Below, piece by piece: positions 25,213 through 39,000 of a DNA stretch of 64,000 bases. The DNA comes from Moringa oleifera. Lineage: Eukaryota; Streptophyta; Magnoliopsida; Brassicales; Moringaceae. The first letter of the stretch is position 1; every line of letters begins with the position of its first letter. The position numbers were made by a program, and so were the translations under genes. The notes below the pieces were generated by a model. That model saw only the letters and a list, made by a program, of their open reading frames with translations. It did no database searches and was not told where the DNA came from. The DNA lies in the NCBI GenBank assembly GCA_021397835.1, contig JAJFZO010000087.1, positions 1,054,001 through 1,118,000 of the forward strand, in the 5' to 3' direction.

Positions 25213-25290
25213 ATGTCAATAAATTCTTATCCTCTTCCTCCGTCTTCCTCTCACTTGTTCTTCTCTATTGGGTGTCTCGTCGGCCAATAA
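25213..25290 (+). promoter_or_regulatory. Upstream ORF ending 3 nt before the expansin start
   Basis: An ATG at 25213 opens 25 codons and stops at TAA 25288-25290; the expansin ATG is at 25294. If the transcript starts near 25205 or earlier, this uORF would be translated first and could limit or couple expansin translation. The peptide is serine/proline/leucine rich and not recognised. Confidence 0.35.
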
Positions 25291-25293
25291 CAA

Positions 25294-26311
25294 ATGGCTA
25301 AGCTCGTCGCTGCAGTAGCTTTCTTGATTGGGTTCTGCTCTCTTACTGTCACTGTCAATGGGTTCGCTCCCTCTGGTTGGACTAAAGCTCATGCTACCTT
25401 CTATGGAGGCAGCGACGCATCAGGAACTATGGGTACGTGACCTTTTACGATTCCCACTTTCCTTTATTTTCGTTTCCTAATCTGTTGAAGGTAGATCAAA
25501 CGTTTGATGACACGCTGCTGAATCTGGTTATGGATGATTGGTTGTCACAGGAGGAGCTTGTGGCTATGGCAATCTGTATGCAACTGGGTATGGAACAAGG
25601 ACTGCTGCTTTGAGCACTGCCTTGTTCAACGATGGAGCTTCATGTGGACAATGCTACAAGATCATTTGTGACTATCAAGCTGACCCTAAATGGTGCATAA
25701 AAGGAGCTTCTGTCACCATTACTGCAACAAACTTCTGCCCTCCTAACTATGCTCTCCCCAACAACAATGGAGGCTGGTGCAACCCTCCACTCCAGCACTT
25801 TGACATGGCTGAGCCCGCTTGGGAGAAGATTGGTATTTACAGGGGTGGGATTGTGCCTGTTATGTTCCAGAGGTACTAATTCTACATCCTTGGCTTCAGC
25901 TTTCAGAGCTGTTTAAACAATTTTGTCAACCAATGAACTCATTTTGGTTCTATTGCCTTGTGTTACTACTATATCTCTAATGCTTTCTGGATCTGATATT
26001 GCAGGGTTCCATGCAATAAACACGGTGGAGTGAGATTCACCATTAACGGAAGAGACTACTTTGAGCTTGTTCTGATCAGCAATGTAGCAGGAGCTGGATC
26101 CATCCAGTCTGTCTCTATCAAAGGATCAAAAACTGGCTGGATGGCTATGTCCAGGAATTGGGGAGCCAATTGGCAATCCAATGCATACCTTAATGGCCAG
26201 TCTTTGTCCTTCAAGGTCACAACCACAGATGGAGAGACCAGAGTCTTCAGTAACATTGTGCCATCAAACTGGGCATTTGGCCAAAGCTACTCCACCAATA
26301 TACAATTCTAA
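25294..26311 (+). CDS. EXPA11: Alpha-expansin (EXPA11-like)
   Basis: Three exons: 25294-25432, 25551-25872 and 26005-26311. They give 255 residues with an N-terminal signal peptide (about 1-24). The first domain is the GH45-like double-psi barrel, with [20 protein letters not shown], a series of conserved cysteines (CGQCYKI, CIKG, CPPNY) and the HFDMA motif. The second is the cellulose-binding-like domain, with conserved tryptophans ([13 protein letters not shown]) and the terminal IQF. Expansins are secreted and loosen cell walls at acidic pH without hydrolysis. It belongs to the alpha group and corresponds to Arabidopsis At1g20190 (from memory). The gene is intact. An upstream ORF ends 3 nt before its start codon. 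Confidence 0.95.
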
Positions 26312-28468
26312 GTTGCAAGCTTTGGCTTTGGTGTTCAGGGCTCAGGGTTTAAATTGGCAGAGGCGTGCTTGTTGTTTTACTGAAGCAGCCCGCCAAAGCT
26401 GACATGGGATGATTGCCTTATATGGCTGATTTTCTCTGTTTGGTTGCCGGGAAAACAAGGTGAACCATGAACGCCAGGCAAGCTTTTCCAGATGTCTTTT
26501 CCGGGTGTCTGTATTAAATTGCAGAGGGCCTGATACACAAAATTTGATGCTTTCTTGTGGATGTTGAGATTACTTAGAAATCAAGCTGAGGCACACTAAT
26601 AAGAAGTGCAATGAACTTGCAGCTTCAACTTACGTAAATTCTTGTTTGTTATTTACAAATATATTGATTATGTAATAGTTTTATGATTTGAAATTACTTG
26701 TCTTTTACAATTTTTTTAATCTACCAACAAGGCTATGTTCATCTTTTCTGGGTTTTTTTGGACTCCACCTGGTTTATAAGGGTTTGTTACTTCCTAGTGG
26801 AAAATCATCTCTGACAGAAAAATACAATCTCATTGTTCTTAAACATCAAAGAAGAGGTAAAACTTGGCAAATTGGAAGAATTACAGATTGATTGGCTGAA
26901 TCTGAGGGAAATAAAGAAACAAGGACATCAAATTTTAGCAATTCATTTGCAGAATCTTGCATGAAAGTTCACAAACTCAGAATCCAGCTTTCTGCAATTG
27001 TGAATTCCAAAGAAATGACAGTCTCTGCAAACTTCGTGGTTTTCAAGAAGATCACCCTCGTTTTCTCTGGTGTTTTCTTCCTGAAACTCAAAAACAAAGC
27101 ACATACATTAGCAAATTTCAGGGCACATGCCTGATGCCACTGCCAGGCCATCTGAATTGCAAAACCATGGAATTCTTCCGAAAACCCTGTTCTGCAACTG
27201 TCAATGCTGTAGATAAGCAATGGTCACACCTTCAATTTAAGGTATCTTAATTTCTTGGTCTCCTGTGCTTTGGTGTGGACTCATTACCTGAACCATTTGT
27301 TCAGCACTCACCAATTGTAAGGTTGTTGACGTTGGCATCTCTTGACCATAGCTTATATTATATCATTGCCTGTATTGGTTCAACGGATCCACCAAACAAT
27401 AGTGCTTTTGTAAGCTCGGTAGGGTCATTATGCTAATCTAACCAATCTCCTTTGCTTAATTTCTAAATCTTGATTAAACAAAAAAGTTCAGATTTTTCAG
27501 CTACTAATAATTCTCATTGCATCAGCTCCTGCCAATTGAAACTTCTCGGTTGGGAAAGATTATCTACGACAAGATGAGATAACCTTTATAAAGAACACTA
27601 CCACATGTGACCCGGCTTAGATTGTGGAACCTTAGTCCTTAAATTATCGGCAAGAAAGTGACACAGGAAGTTGATATGTTATATCAATGGACAATTTTTG
27701 CATTATATTATTTGAATTGAAAATAAGCAAAAATGAATAAGTGATTGCAGTCTAACCTTGTTGTTCATGAATTAGGATCCTTTTAGCTGTAATAATTTTT
27801 TAACAAATTTATAATACATTATAATTTAATAAATTTAATCATTTAAATTTTTTATTATTATTATAAATTATTAAAATATTTTCATAATTTTTTTAATAAA
27901 AAATTCAACACAAAACTCTGATCAATAGATGATCTTGATCCATTATCCATATCTTACAGTTTCTATATTCGCTTTTAAATTTTTTTATCTTTGTCATTAT
28001 AATTGTTTTTTAAATTTTTTTTCAAATTACATGTTTATTTTTAATAATACTTCCAAAAATAAGAGTATTATTTTTTTATATATTTTTTAATATTGATTTG
28101 ATTACTTAATACTGATTTGAATGTCCAAATTTATATTTTTTTGCAGATTATTCCACCGCTCAATATGATAAAAAAAAATTAATAACAATTTTGGTGATAA
28201 CCCTTCTCTTTTTGTTAAATCATAAAAAAACAAAAAATGAGATGGGTTGAATTGAACTGTTGTTAAAGTGGAGAGAATTCTAAAATTGAAGTTAACATCA
28301 ACTTTTCATAAAGAAGAATAACAAACTAACATGACATGCCTTGTCTGGTTATGAGCATATCCTTCAACACTACTCCATTAACAAGCGTCTTCATCACCAA
28401 ATTTGCTTAACAACCATATCGACATCAACAACTCCAATTTAATTACTCTCTTTCCCTTCGTACTTTGC
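26312..28468. other. Intergenic region between expansin and peroxidase genes
   Basis: The 3' flank of the expansin gene extends to about 26650. Overlapping ORFs at 26688-27250 are 67-97 codons long, in several frames, and show no domain. The stretch from about 27770 to 28330 is AT-rich. Confidence 0.5.
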
Positions 28469-28475
28469 TATAAAT
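28469..28475 (+). promoter_or_regulatory. TATA box of the peroxidase gene
   Basis: TATAAAT lies 83 bp upstream of the peroxidase ATG, a normal distance for a plant gene with a ~50-bp leader. Confidence 0.65.
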
Positions 28476-28551
28476 GTCGCATCATTCTCCAGAGTTTTCA
28501 CAGTCAATCTACCAGAAAAACAAAGCTAATTAGGTTCCAAAACTTTCAAAA

Positions 28552-29815
<1,264 letters not shown>

Positions 29816-30845
29816 TGAGAAGTCAATGCCGGCAGAGCCCGTTATCAAGAAGGCGATGATGATCCTGCTTCTCTTTTCCGTCCAGTTTGATCTTTATGGG
29901 GAATGTCATCAAACAATAAGAAGTAGCTTTGTGTTTCTCTGTGTGTGCGGATATAATGTATCCCTCAGGTTTCCTGCCATTGAAGTGAATGGCGACGAGG
30001 AGACAAGCTAAGCCTAAGCCTGCTTAAAAGGGAATTCTATGTATTTGGATTTCAAAGTGTTACTATTTAATAATAATAATAATAAAGGGTAGATTTTATA
30101 GTCTATTTTTATTTTAAGCTTTCACAATCAATTTAATTTGAAATATTTTATAAATGAAAAAAAAAAAGCATTCGAGTTATTGTTATAAAATTTTTAAATT
30201 TCTTTTAAAACTAAAAGTACATATTTTTAAAATTTACAAAAAAATTTATAAAAAACAACTCTTGGGTTAAAAATTATTCAAATGTAAAAGATGAAAGAAA
30301 GTTTATTTGATTCAGTTTTTGAGATTTTTTGGTAATAAAAGTAATTTTAATTTTTTATAAATGTTTGAGTAAATTTTAATTTACCATAAATTAAAAATTA
30401 AATATATAATTAATCTCACTGATATATCAAAATTTAAATTTAAAATTGAGTATAATTTAAATTTTTTAAAATATATTACCTTTAAAAAAATTACTTTTTC
30501 CAACTTGAAAAAACCCTTCTCCAAGTTCTGGCCAATATTAAAAGGAAAGTAAAATTAAAAAATTATGAACGGGCTCAGGTTTTGGGTCACTGGGTTCATG
30601 AGCCGGCCTTTTGGGCTCAAATTTTTTGGGCCTTTATGTCCAAGAGAGAACAAAATGGGTTATCTGGAGTCTTAAATTTTTGCATCCGGGTCGGGCAAGT
30701 TTGGAATCTCCCAGTCGAGAGCGCAGTGCGCACTACTGAGCGCCTAACTCAGCTGCTCGTTCACAGAGGAGCGGCGGGTGCTTTTGAACGGAATTCGTAC
30801 GGACTGAGAAACTCCGAGTTATTCCTATTGATTTAAAGTTTCCAA
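29816..30845. other. Peroxidase 3' flank and Abitram promoter
   Basis: The AT-rich part (about 30050-30540) carries a short AAT repeat near 30068-30084. A GC-richer promoter-like part follows. It contains TGGGCT at 30612-30617 and TGGGCC at 30627-30632, site-II-type elements expected of a broadly expressed gene. Confidence 0.5.
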
Positions 30846-32947
30846 ATGAAAGATAAGGGCGATGAAGCAGATAACCTGGGAACTAGAGAGCAGGACTGCT
30901 TAACTCAACAACCAGAAGAGCAACGAGAACAAAAACAAGGGCTGGATAAAGAAGAAGATGAAAATTTGCGTGAACTACTGATGCCTGATGTGCGCGATCT
31001 TCCTCTCGTCCCTCCATCTGCCGTTGAATCCAATTATGTCTCCTACTTCGCTCCAGGTTCTTCCTCTTATTGATTTATCTTTATATGAATTCCGGGGATC
31101 ATTCGCTACTTAAACCCTAATAAATTTCTCTGCTTGACGAATAGAACTTCACTATCGCTTTCTATTCTACAGATTTTATGAAGCCAGGACACGACCAATA
31201 CGTTTACCGTCACGCCAATGGGTATCTGTGATCATTCTTCTTCTATGCACATATTGTTGAGCATTTGGATGATTAAGTCCTGTAACTTGATTGCTTACTT
31301 TGCGGTTAAAAGGTTGTGCGTAATCGGCTTGGCTCCCACCCACGTAGCTCTTAAGGATGAAGGTGGAATCACTTCCGTTGATTTCAATGTTGGCAAGTCT
31401 GATCGCAGTGGCATGAAGGTCACTGGCAAGCGCAAGAAGGTGCATTGATCTCTTCAGATATTTCCTTTCATCCTTTCTTTTCCCCTTGTGAACGGTTACA
31501 ATTCCAACAGTAGTCAATCATTTTATTATTATTTTGAGCTTAAATTCGATTAAATTTGTGGTTCTGTGTAAAGCAGGATTCCAAATAAACTTGAAATAAT
31601 TATTGAATTGGGATCTAACTTAATAGAAAAGAACCCTTTGTAAAGGGATCACCTTTGGGTTGCAGTAGTCTCTTATCTATTTAAAGGATTAGGGTGCTGT
31701 TGCTTTTTTTTTTCTTTTTTCTTTTTTTTGGCAAAATATAGGTAGACCATTCAGAAGCTGATTCTTTTATCACCATGTGCTCATAGTTTCCTTTTAATAA
31801 AGTCAAAGATTTTCTTATGCAGAATGCACAGCACTTCGAATCCAACACAGCTTTGTGTAAAGTTTGCACCACTGCTGCTTCCTATATAGTAAGGTAATAT
31901 TGTTCTTTCTCTGTTTTTCGGGAGTAGGATTTTTGGGCCTCCTCCTTTCCTCTCTTCTGTTTCACATTGAAAGCTAAAGCTTTTGGTTGCTTCTGATAGG
32001 TGTTGCATTAAAGGCTCTCTGTTGGAAGTGAATGATAGATTAATAAAACAGCCAGAGCTGCTCAATTCAGTGGTAAGAATAACTTATTACCTAATTACAT
32101 GAATTAGGAACTTGTATGAATGATGATCACAGACTCACAGTATCTTCATCCCTATGACATCTCAAGCACTTCAATGTCTTCTAAAATCATGATCATCGTC
32201 ATATTAATACTCAGTTACTTTTTATTAGTATTTCATATCTTTTAATCATACTATAGATTGTTATGCATTCTGCCATTGCCTATCTCTTCTTTTGTAACTA
32301 ATCTCTGAGTCATACTAATACTCAGTTTCTTTTTATTAGTATTTCATATCTTTTAATCATACTATAGATTGTTATGCATTCTGCCATTGCCTATCTCTTC
32401 TTTTGTAACTAATCTCTGAGTCAGAAGCAGTGATTGGGAGGTAGAATCATAGGTTATCTAGCGTGATGCCTCACTTAGAGGAAGAACTAGTGATATGAAT
32501 GGGTTTTTCCTCCCTGATGTTGGGGCATAGTTCTATTAATTGATACTGAAATATGCAGAAATGCAATCAACAATTAAGATCTGAGATCTCTTCAAAAGAT
32601 CTGATCCTTTGGCATGAGATATCAAAAACTTTTTTTGTCTGTGTGACTGATATTATATCTTCATCTTTCAGCTTTTTTTATTTTTGGTTAGAGGAGCAAG
32701 ATTACCAGTTTAATCAAGCCCCTCCGTTGGGGTGGCTGCCTGATGTAACCAAATGATCCATATTCTTCTATATCTGTTGCCTGTATTGGCTGTTTTTGGC
32801 TTCTATTCATGTCATTTCATGACTAAATTTCAGGCAGATAGAGAAGGATATATTGCCATAATCATGCCAAAGCCAGCAGATTGGCTGAAGGTCCGAGAAT
32901 CACTACTGACCCTCGAAGAATACAAGAAAATGAGACAAGTATGCTGA
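30846..32947 (+). CDS. Abitram/FAM206-like protein (Simiate family)
   Basis: Six exons: 30846-31056, 31173-31221, 31313-31439, 31823-31893, 32000-32072 and 32834-32947. They splice in phase to 214 residues. The first ~50 residues are acidic and glutamine rich. The conserved part runs from YVYRHANGLCVIGLAP through ITSVDFNVGKSDRSGMKVTGK, CKVCTTAASYIVRCCIKG and EVNDRLI to GYIAIIMPK. This matches the FAM206/Abitram (actin-binding transcription modulator) family, whose core resembles a lipoyl/biotinyl-like fold. In animals it is reported in nuclear speckles and as an actin regulator; the plant role is unknown to me. Intron 5 contains a recent 111-bp tandem duplication. Confidence 0.87.
32198..32420. 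repeat. 111-bp tandem duplication in Abitram intron 5
   Basis: Copies at 32198-32308 and 32309-32419 are almost identical; I see only two differences near the start of the unit (ATTAA versus ACTAA, GTTAC versus GTTTC). The near-identity shows a very recent event. It lies in the 761-bp intron between exons 5 and 6. Confidence 0.9.
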
Positions 32948-34410
32948 ATCTTTATTATGTATGGATTTGTCATTAGATGTCGAGAAAACAAGGAACTGAA
33001 GAGTTTCCTCCTTCACTGAGAGGCTTGCATTCCCCAACAATAATTCATTGGATAGGATATGGTAAGATTAACCTTGTAACTGGTCACGAGCTTAATGGCA
33101 TTAAGCCCAATCCTTCTCATAGTTTATTTATTTTCCCAAATCAAAATAAATTGTTGGTTTCAACTTTCATCAATTGTTTTTTCATATAATTATCTGGTTT
33201 TGTGGGTATTTATTGTATCATAGAAGCCAGGGGCTGATTCCCTTAGAATTTTAATGAGAAAGCAGTGTTGCTTTAGACCACATCGGGCTCTTTCTCTTTT
33301 TTTTTTTTTCCCCTTTCTGGGCGTTTGGATGCACATAACATGCATCTGACCGGACCATTTCAGTAGAAACTTACGCAACATTTTCATCAATGCTTTCACT
33401 CTGGAATCTGCATTTTTCATGGCAAATTTTGTGAATGGAGAAGATCCAATCCTTCTTTTCCTAGTTGTTGGACTTCTGCAGTTGCTTGGTTCATGTTGTT
33501 TTTTTGCCTTACGGAAAGGATCTGTCTTGATTTCTCATTGGCTGGTTTTCAAATGTGGAAGGCACTTTCATGCTCAATTCTTCAGTTCAGTGATACCTCA
33601 AATGGCACAAAATTCTCTTGATTTATTGTATTTTCTCTAGATCAAATTCTGACCAAAAAACTGGAATCAATTCAACCGGTTTGTGCTCAGCTTTGTAGTG
33701 AATCTGCTTTCATTTCAGTCCATGAGTATGAGTGATTGGTAAAGGATGAGCATTGTCAGTAGGGGCAACAATTCGGGTGTTCACGAGTCAATTTGTATTA
33801 TAACACGATTAATCAGGATAGGCATTGATACGGTTAATTTATTTAATTTGTTGAATTATATAATTAATTTATTTATTTAATATTAATATAATGCATAAAA
33901 TAATATATATTAACTACAATAATTTAAATTGTGATATAAGACAATAATAAATATTAAGTTTAAACTTCAGAATTATGTAGATAAAAATAAAAATATTAGA
34001 ATTTTTATATTTTAGATCGAAAAAAATAAATTTTAAAAAATAAGTTTATTATTATATAATATTTGATATATATTAAAATCATATCGTTTTAATTATTAAA
34101 TCAAAGAGATTAAAGTTAACAGGTCAACCGTAACATAGAAGTCTTATCTAATTTTACATAGATCAAACCAATTATAATTCAAACTCACTTACACTAAAGT
34201 TATATTTTATTTCTTTGTGTCAGATTCATATCGTATTGATGGGCCAAGTTAAAAATTGTCACATTTAATTAATTATAAGGATAAGATTAGAAGGACGAAG
34301 ATTATAATGTTGCATGCATATCACCACCAGAAAAAAGCTGATGCTCCTCTCAATGAAGCGTGGATATTTGTCTGTACAAGCTCACCCTTTTAATACAGAA
34401 GATTATACAT

Positions 34411-34441
<31 letters not shown>

Positions 34442-34686
34442 ATGAAAGACCTCGTGACCCAAATTTGAAGACACTCCAAAAAGACTCTTGAATTCACAAA
34501 GGCTTTTATTTATTTAATTTTTTATTGATTTGATTGGTATTTAATTTTTTAAAAAATTAAATTTTTTATTTTTTATTTTTTTAAAAAAAATTAACACTAA
34601 CTGAGATCAGCCCAGCATTTTATCCTTTACAATGTAACATAAATCATCCATAAAAGTGAACTATATCCTCATAAAAACACACGATC
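32948..34686. other. Intergenic region between convergent Abitram and UPF0496 genes
   Basis: Two short ORFs follow the Abitram stop (32977-33189 and 33419-33640) without motifs, probably inside the 3' untranslated region. From about 33780 the DNA is AT-rich, with an (AC/AT)n microsatellite at about 34406-34441. Confidence 0.55.
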
Positions 34687-35959
34687 TTACTCTTCAGCAG
34701 AAACCAGAGTCTCTTGCAAAACAAGCCTTCTGGATCTGTTTATAGTGTGAAAACACAAGTAGATATGGTCCTCTAGCTCTTCCAATTGCTCCAAAAACCT
34801 CGATTCATGCGTGTAAAACTCCTTCACGACCTCCTTCAACACCTCGTTTTTTCCATTCCTAACACAAATATCTGCCACAGCTTTCCGGTGCTCGATCTCA
34901 TCGTGCAGCCTCCTCACCAGCCTGCTCATCGTATCAAAATCATTTATCAGAATAAAGATCCCCTTCGCGGCAAGATCAAGCTGCGTACTCAGCCCTTCCA
35001 GCACGCTCGTCTTCACTCTTCCCTTGATCTTCTTCAATAAACGCAAAGAACAACCCACGAGTCCCGGCGCTGCTACTACGCCGACCATGCTGTGGAATGC
35101 GATGACCAGGAAGGCAATAACAAGTGCACCATGTGAAATTACTAGACCGTAACCTCCAACTTTCTTGCACAGGTTATTGAAATCAGCTCTTCTTTTGATC
35201 TTCTTCTGCTTTGAAGTTAATCTATGGAGCAAAACCACGTTGCTATCACGAGCATCCCTGAATTGCACCGGACCGATTATCGATAACGGGTTCTTGAGTA
35301 ATGAAAATCCGGCGAGCTCTCCGAATATGGCGTTGCATAGCTCATCTGGGTATTCTTCATTGTAACTACTGAGCTTTTGGCTTATCTTGATGACCCTCTT
35401 GATCTTCTGGTAATTTGCTCGTGCTTGATGGATGCTTCGGAGGAGCAACTCGCAGATGCTGCAAGCTTCTTGGCCGGCTTCGAAGTAGTCGATTAGAAGG
35501 CGATGGAAATTCAAGCTCTTCATCATGTCGATTAGGGTTTCTTGCCGTGGTTCCAGCAAGCATTCAGTGAGATGCGTGTGAAGAGAAAGAGAAGATGACG
35601 AGGAAGAAAGTTTATCAGAGCTTCGTCTTCTTCCCAACTCGCCCTGAGCTTTGCTCCACATCTCTACGTATGACTTCGTCCTGAAGACTTCCATGTATTC
35701 TTCATTCACGTTTAACTTACAGCTCAAGTTATCCACATTATCCCTCCTCGTTTTTCCTGAGAAAACAAAAGAAAAATCACAGATTCAGCTACACGATCAT
35801 CTCCCACAAACCCTTTCAAAAATCTTCACAGAATTCTCAAGCATCTCTAAGAATCAATCAAAGAAGAAGAGATATCGACGGAGAAGAGACGATCGGAAGC
35901 TCACCTTGCCTGGTAAAGGGAAACCTTAACTTGGCCTCAACAACAACTTTTCTGATCAT
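34687..35959 (-). CDS. UPF0496 (DUF677) membrane-associated protein
   Basis: Two exons on the minus strand: exon 1 35959-35905 and exon 2 35756-34687. The donor is CAAG|GTGAGC and the acceptor TTCTCAG; phases match and give 374 residues. The start ATG (MIRKVVVEAKLRFPF) is in the short first exon. The long ORF alone begins with GTG, so it lacks a start. Conserved family features are NVNEEYMEVFRTKSYVEMW near the N-terminus, heptad-rich coiled-coil stretches, and a central hydrophobic pair (GLVISHGALVIAFLVIAFHS, then VGVVAAPGLVGCSL). UPF0496 proteins are plant-specific, likely membrane-peripheral, with no established biochemical role. It corresponds to At1g20180 (from memory). Confidence 0.9.
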
Positions 35960-36040
35960 CTGAATCAACACGTCTGGATCACTGATCTGATTTCCTGAAA
36001 TAAAGAGTAAGATTGATCATTGGATGATGTGTTAGTGTGT

Positions 36041-36050
36041 TTATATATAG
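36041..36050 (-). promoter_or_regulatory. TATA box of the UPF0496 gene
   Basis: On the minus strand CTATATATAA lies about 82-91 bp before the exon 1 ATG at 35959, preceded by a GA/CT dinucleotide run at about 36049-36064. Confidence 0.6.
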
Positions 36051-36064
36051 AGAGAGAGAGAGAC

Positions 36065-39000
36065 AGAGTTGATTGGCTTGAACAGTAAGTTAAAAAAGAA
36101 AAAGAGAAGAAACTAAGGCTAGTTGGTTATGGCTTTTGTCACACGATAGCGTCCCTCGCACGTTGTGTTCTTCTACGTGTTATCCTTTGAGACAATGCTG
36201 ATGAGTTCACTAATGAATGAGAGGCCATGAACCCTCAAGTTTTGAAGTTTCTCATACGCTATTAACACGCGCCCTAATCCTTTCTTCCTAATCATTATCG
36301 TGACCGTTTTTATTTCGACTTTGACTTAATTAGGCTATTCCTTCTTATTTATTTATTAATTTCACACATTCAATAAAGGATCAATTATTATTAAATATTT
36401 TTTCTGAACTGAGATCTTTTGTTAATTTGCACTAAATTTTTTAAAAAATGACAACATACATTCAATTTAATTAAATTAATGATCAATATTTTTATATTAT
36501 TATTATAAATTATTAAAATATATTTTATTTCACATAAAAAAATTCAATACAAACTCAGATGACCGAAAGATCTTTATCCATTTTTTTTCACTCTCATGTT
36601 ATTTTAGTGATTTAATTAATTTAAAAATAATTAATAACGATGATAATATTATCTTTAACTCATATTATATTATAAATATTATCCATTTCAAAATCGTTTT
36701 ATGTTAATCCTTTACATAATTTTAATAAGTAATGCATTTTTTTTTTATCTTTTTATGTCATTTTTGACAACTGAAATTTATTACAAAATAGATTTTGATA
36801 ATATCATGTTTTATGTTAATGGTCACAATGTTATTTAAACTCCTCTTATATTATAGATATTTTTTATTTTAAGATATTTTTTATAATTAACTTTTTATAT
36901 TTTTAAAATCAAATAGATAATTAAATTTTTTTTTAAAAAGCTCAAACATCAAAGTGGAATCAAAATAAAACAAAAAGTTAAATGGTAATGATATAATAAA
37001 TAATTATAATATTTTACTAATTAATAATATAAATATAAATATAAAAATTAATTTTAAACAAATAAAATTTAAAAATATATATATATAATGTTTATTTTTA
37101 GATTTATTTTCATTTTTTCTTTCAAATCTTTCTGATCAAACAACATCATTTTGAAAGCATAAATGAAATTTCAAATAGATCGAGTCCATTAAAAATCTAA
37201 TTTATACTTCAATCAATTAAATCAATCTATTTGATTTGATTTTTAAATTATTATTTTATAAAAAATAATTAAAAATTTTATATATTCTCTAAAATTAATT
37301 AATATGTATGTATAACACTAAATTAATTATATATAAAGTATTAAAAAAATTAAATAATTTAGCTAGGAGATATGAATATAGTCACCTTTGCGTAGAAAAA
37401 GGATAACGGCGGGTTGACAAGGGCAATGGCCAAGGATGATGATACTTAAGCAAATATACAATAAGTAGGTGTTTGTTTGCTCTTTATTGTCCACATGCTG
37501 CTGTTACATGACGTTGAAAAAATGTGTTGCTATCTACCAAACAGGCAAACGCGCCCTGGAAACATGCCTATGGATAGTGATTGCTTTTGAATATATCAAC
37601 CATTAATTAGCCCTAAAAAAACAAGTAGTTGCTTTCACTCCTTCACAGCTAGCATGTGACGATATTTTAGATTTAGGGTTTGATTTATGTGAAATTAAGA
37701 ACTCGCCACGCGTCATCCTATTGGGTCCCGATCATAATCATGGGGCTAATAATGATTAAAGATTTCTTGCAGCTTGAAAGGTGTACTTCTTAATTTGGAT
37801 TATAGGACATTATTAATGATAAAAAAAATATCTGTAAGATTGATTTTTTTTGAAAGGTTACAGTAAAACATGAATAAAAAGTTTTATTGATTTGATTTAG
37901 GTTTTTTTAATTGCAAAAGATAAAATTATTTAAAATCTCAAATTTTAATTTTTTTAATTAAATTTTGATTTTTAAAATATTTTTAAATAAACTTTGATTT
38001 ACTAATTTTATCTAAATTAAACTCTGGTTAAAATGATCGTAAAAAATCAATGATTTTTTAATTATTGAAATTTCTAAAAAATTAATCAAATAGATTTTAT
38101 TCTCTTTGTTTCGATTTTATTTTTAAATTAAAATAATTTTTTACTAATTAGCTAATTTGTATATTTTTAATTTTTTATAAAATATTTTTTTCAAAAAAAT
38201 ATTTTCAGTAAAAATTTTGATTTTTTGTGATGATAATTTCAATTTTTTATCTATTTATAAAAAATTAAATCAAATTTTATTATAAGATCTTTAATTTAAA
38301 TATTTTTTATTTTCAAATTTTTAATAAGATTTAATTTAATTCAAAATGATATATAAAAATTTGTTTGCAAAACAAAAAAAAATAAAACCTAAAGTTTAAA
38401 AATAAATTAAATTAAATTAATAAATATTAACTATTTATTTTACTTTAATTGTCTTATATCAATGTATATTATCGTGCAATTAATTTTTCTTTAAAGCATT
38501 ATAATAAAAGAGATGGATTGATCTGAATTAAGTTTTTTTTTTTTTAAGTTTTAGTTTTGCAATTTGTTATGTTAATAAAAAAATTAATTAAGAAATATTT
38601 CACCGATTCACTTTACTCAAATTATTACTCATAAACATCTATTTAAAATACCATCCCAACTTAAAATCAATATAATATTTATGAAAACAAAAATATGCTT
38701 ACTAGAATATAATTTTTTACGTAAATATCATATAATAGCATGGGGCTTCTTTGCGGACAAACCTTAATGTTTTAAAAGGTTTGCAAACAAATTTGATCAA
38801 TTTTACATTAAATTAAATTATATTAAAAAATTTTAAATTAAAATTTTTTACAATGAATTTTAACTTAAAATTTTTTCACAATAAATTTTAACTTGAAATT
38901 TTTTCACATTTAAGATATCATCACCAAAAAAAAATCAAAATATTTGAGTATTAAAAAATATTTTTTAAAAAAATTATGCTGTCAAAAAATTAGAAATCAA

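Noticed and set aside
26688..27250. Overlapping ORFs of 67-97 codons in the expansin-peroxidase spacer
   Set aside because: Multiple frames overlap on both strands, without motifs, splice structure or start context.
33419..33640. 73-codon hydrophobic ORF after Abitram
   Set aside because: It probably lies in 3' untranslated or intergenic sequence and has no recognisable family.
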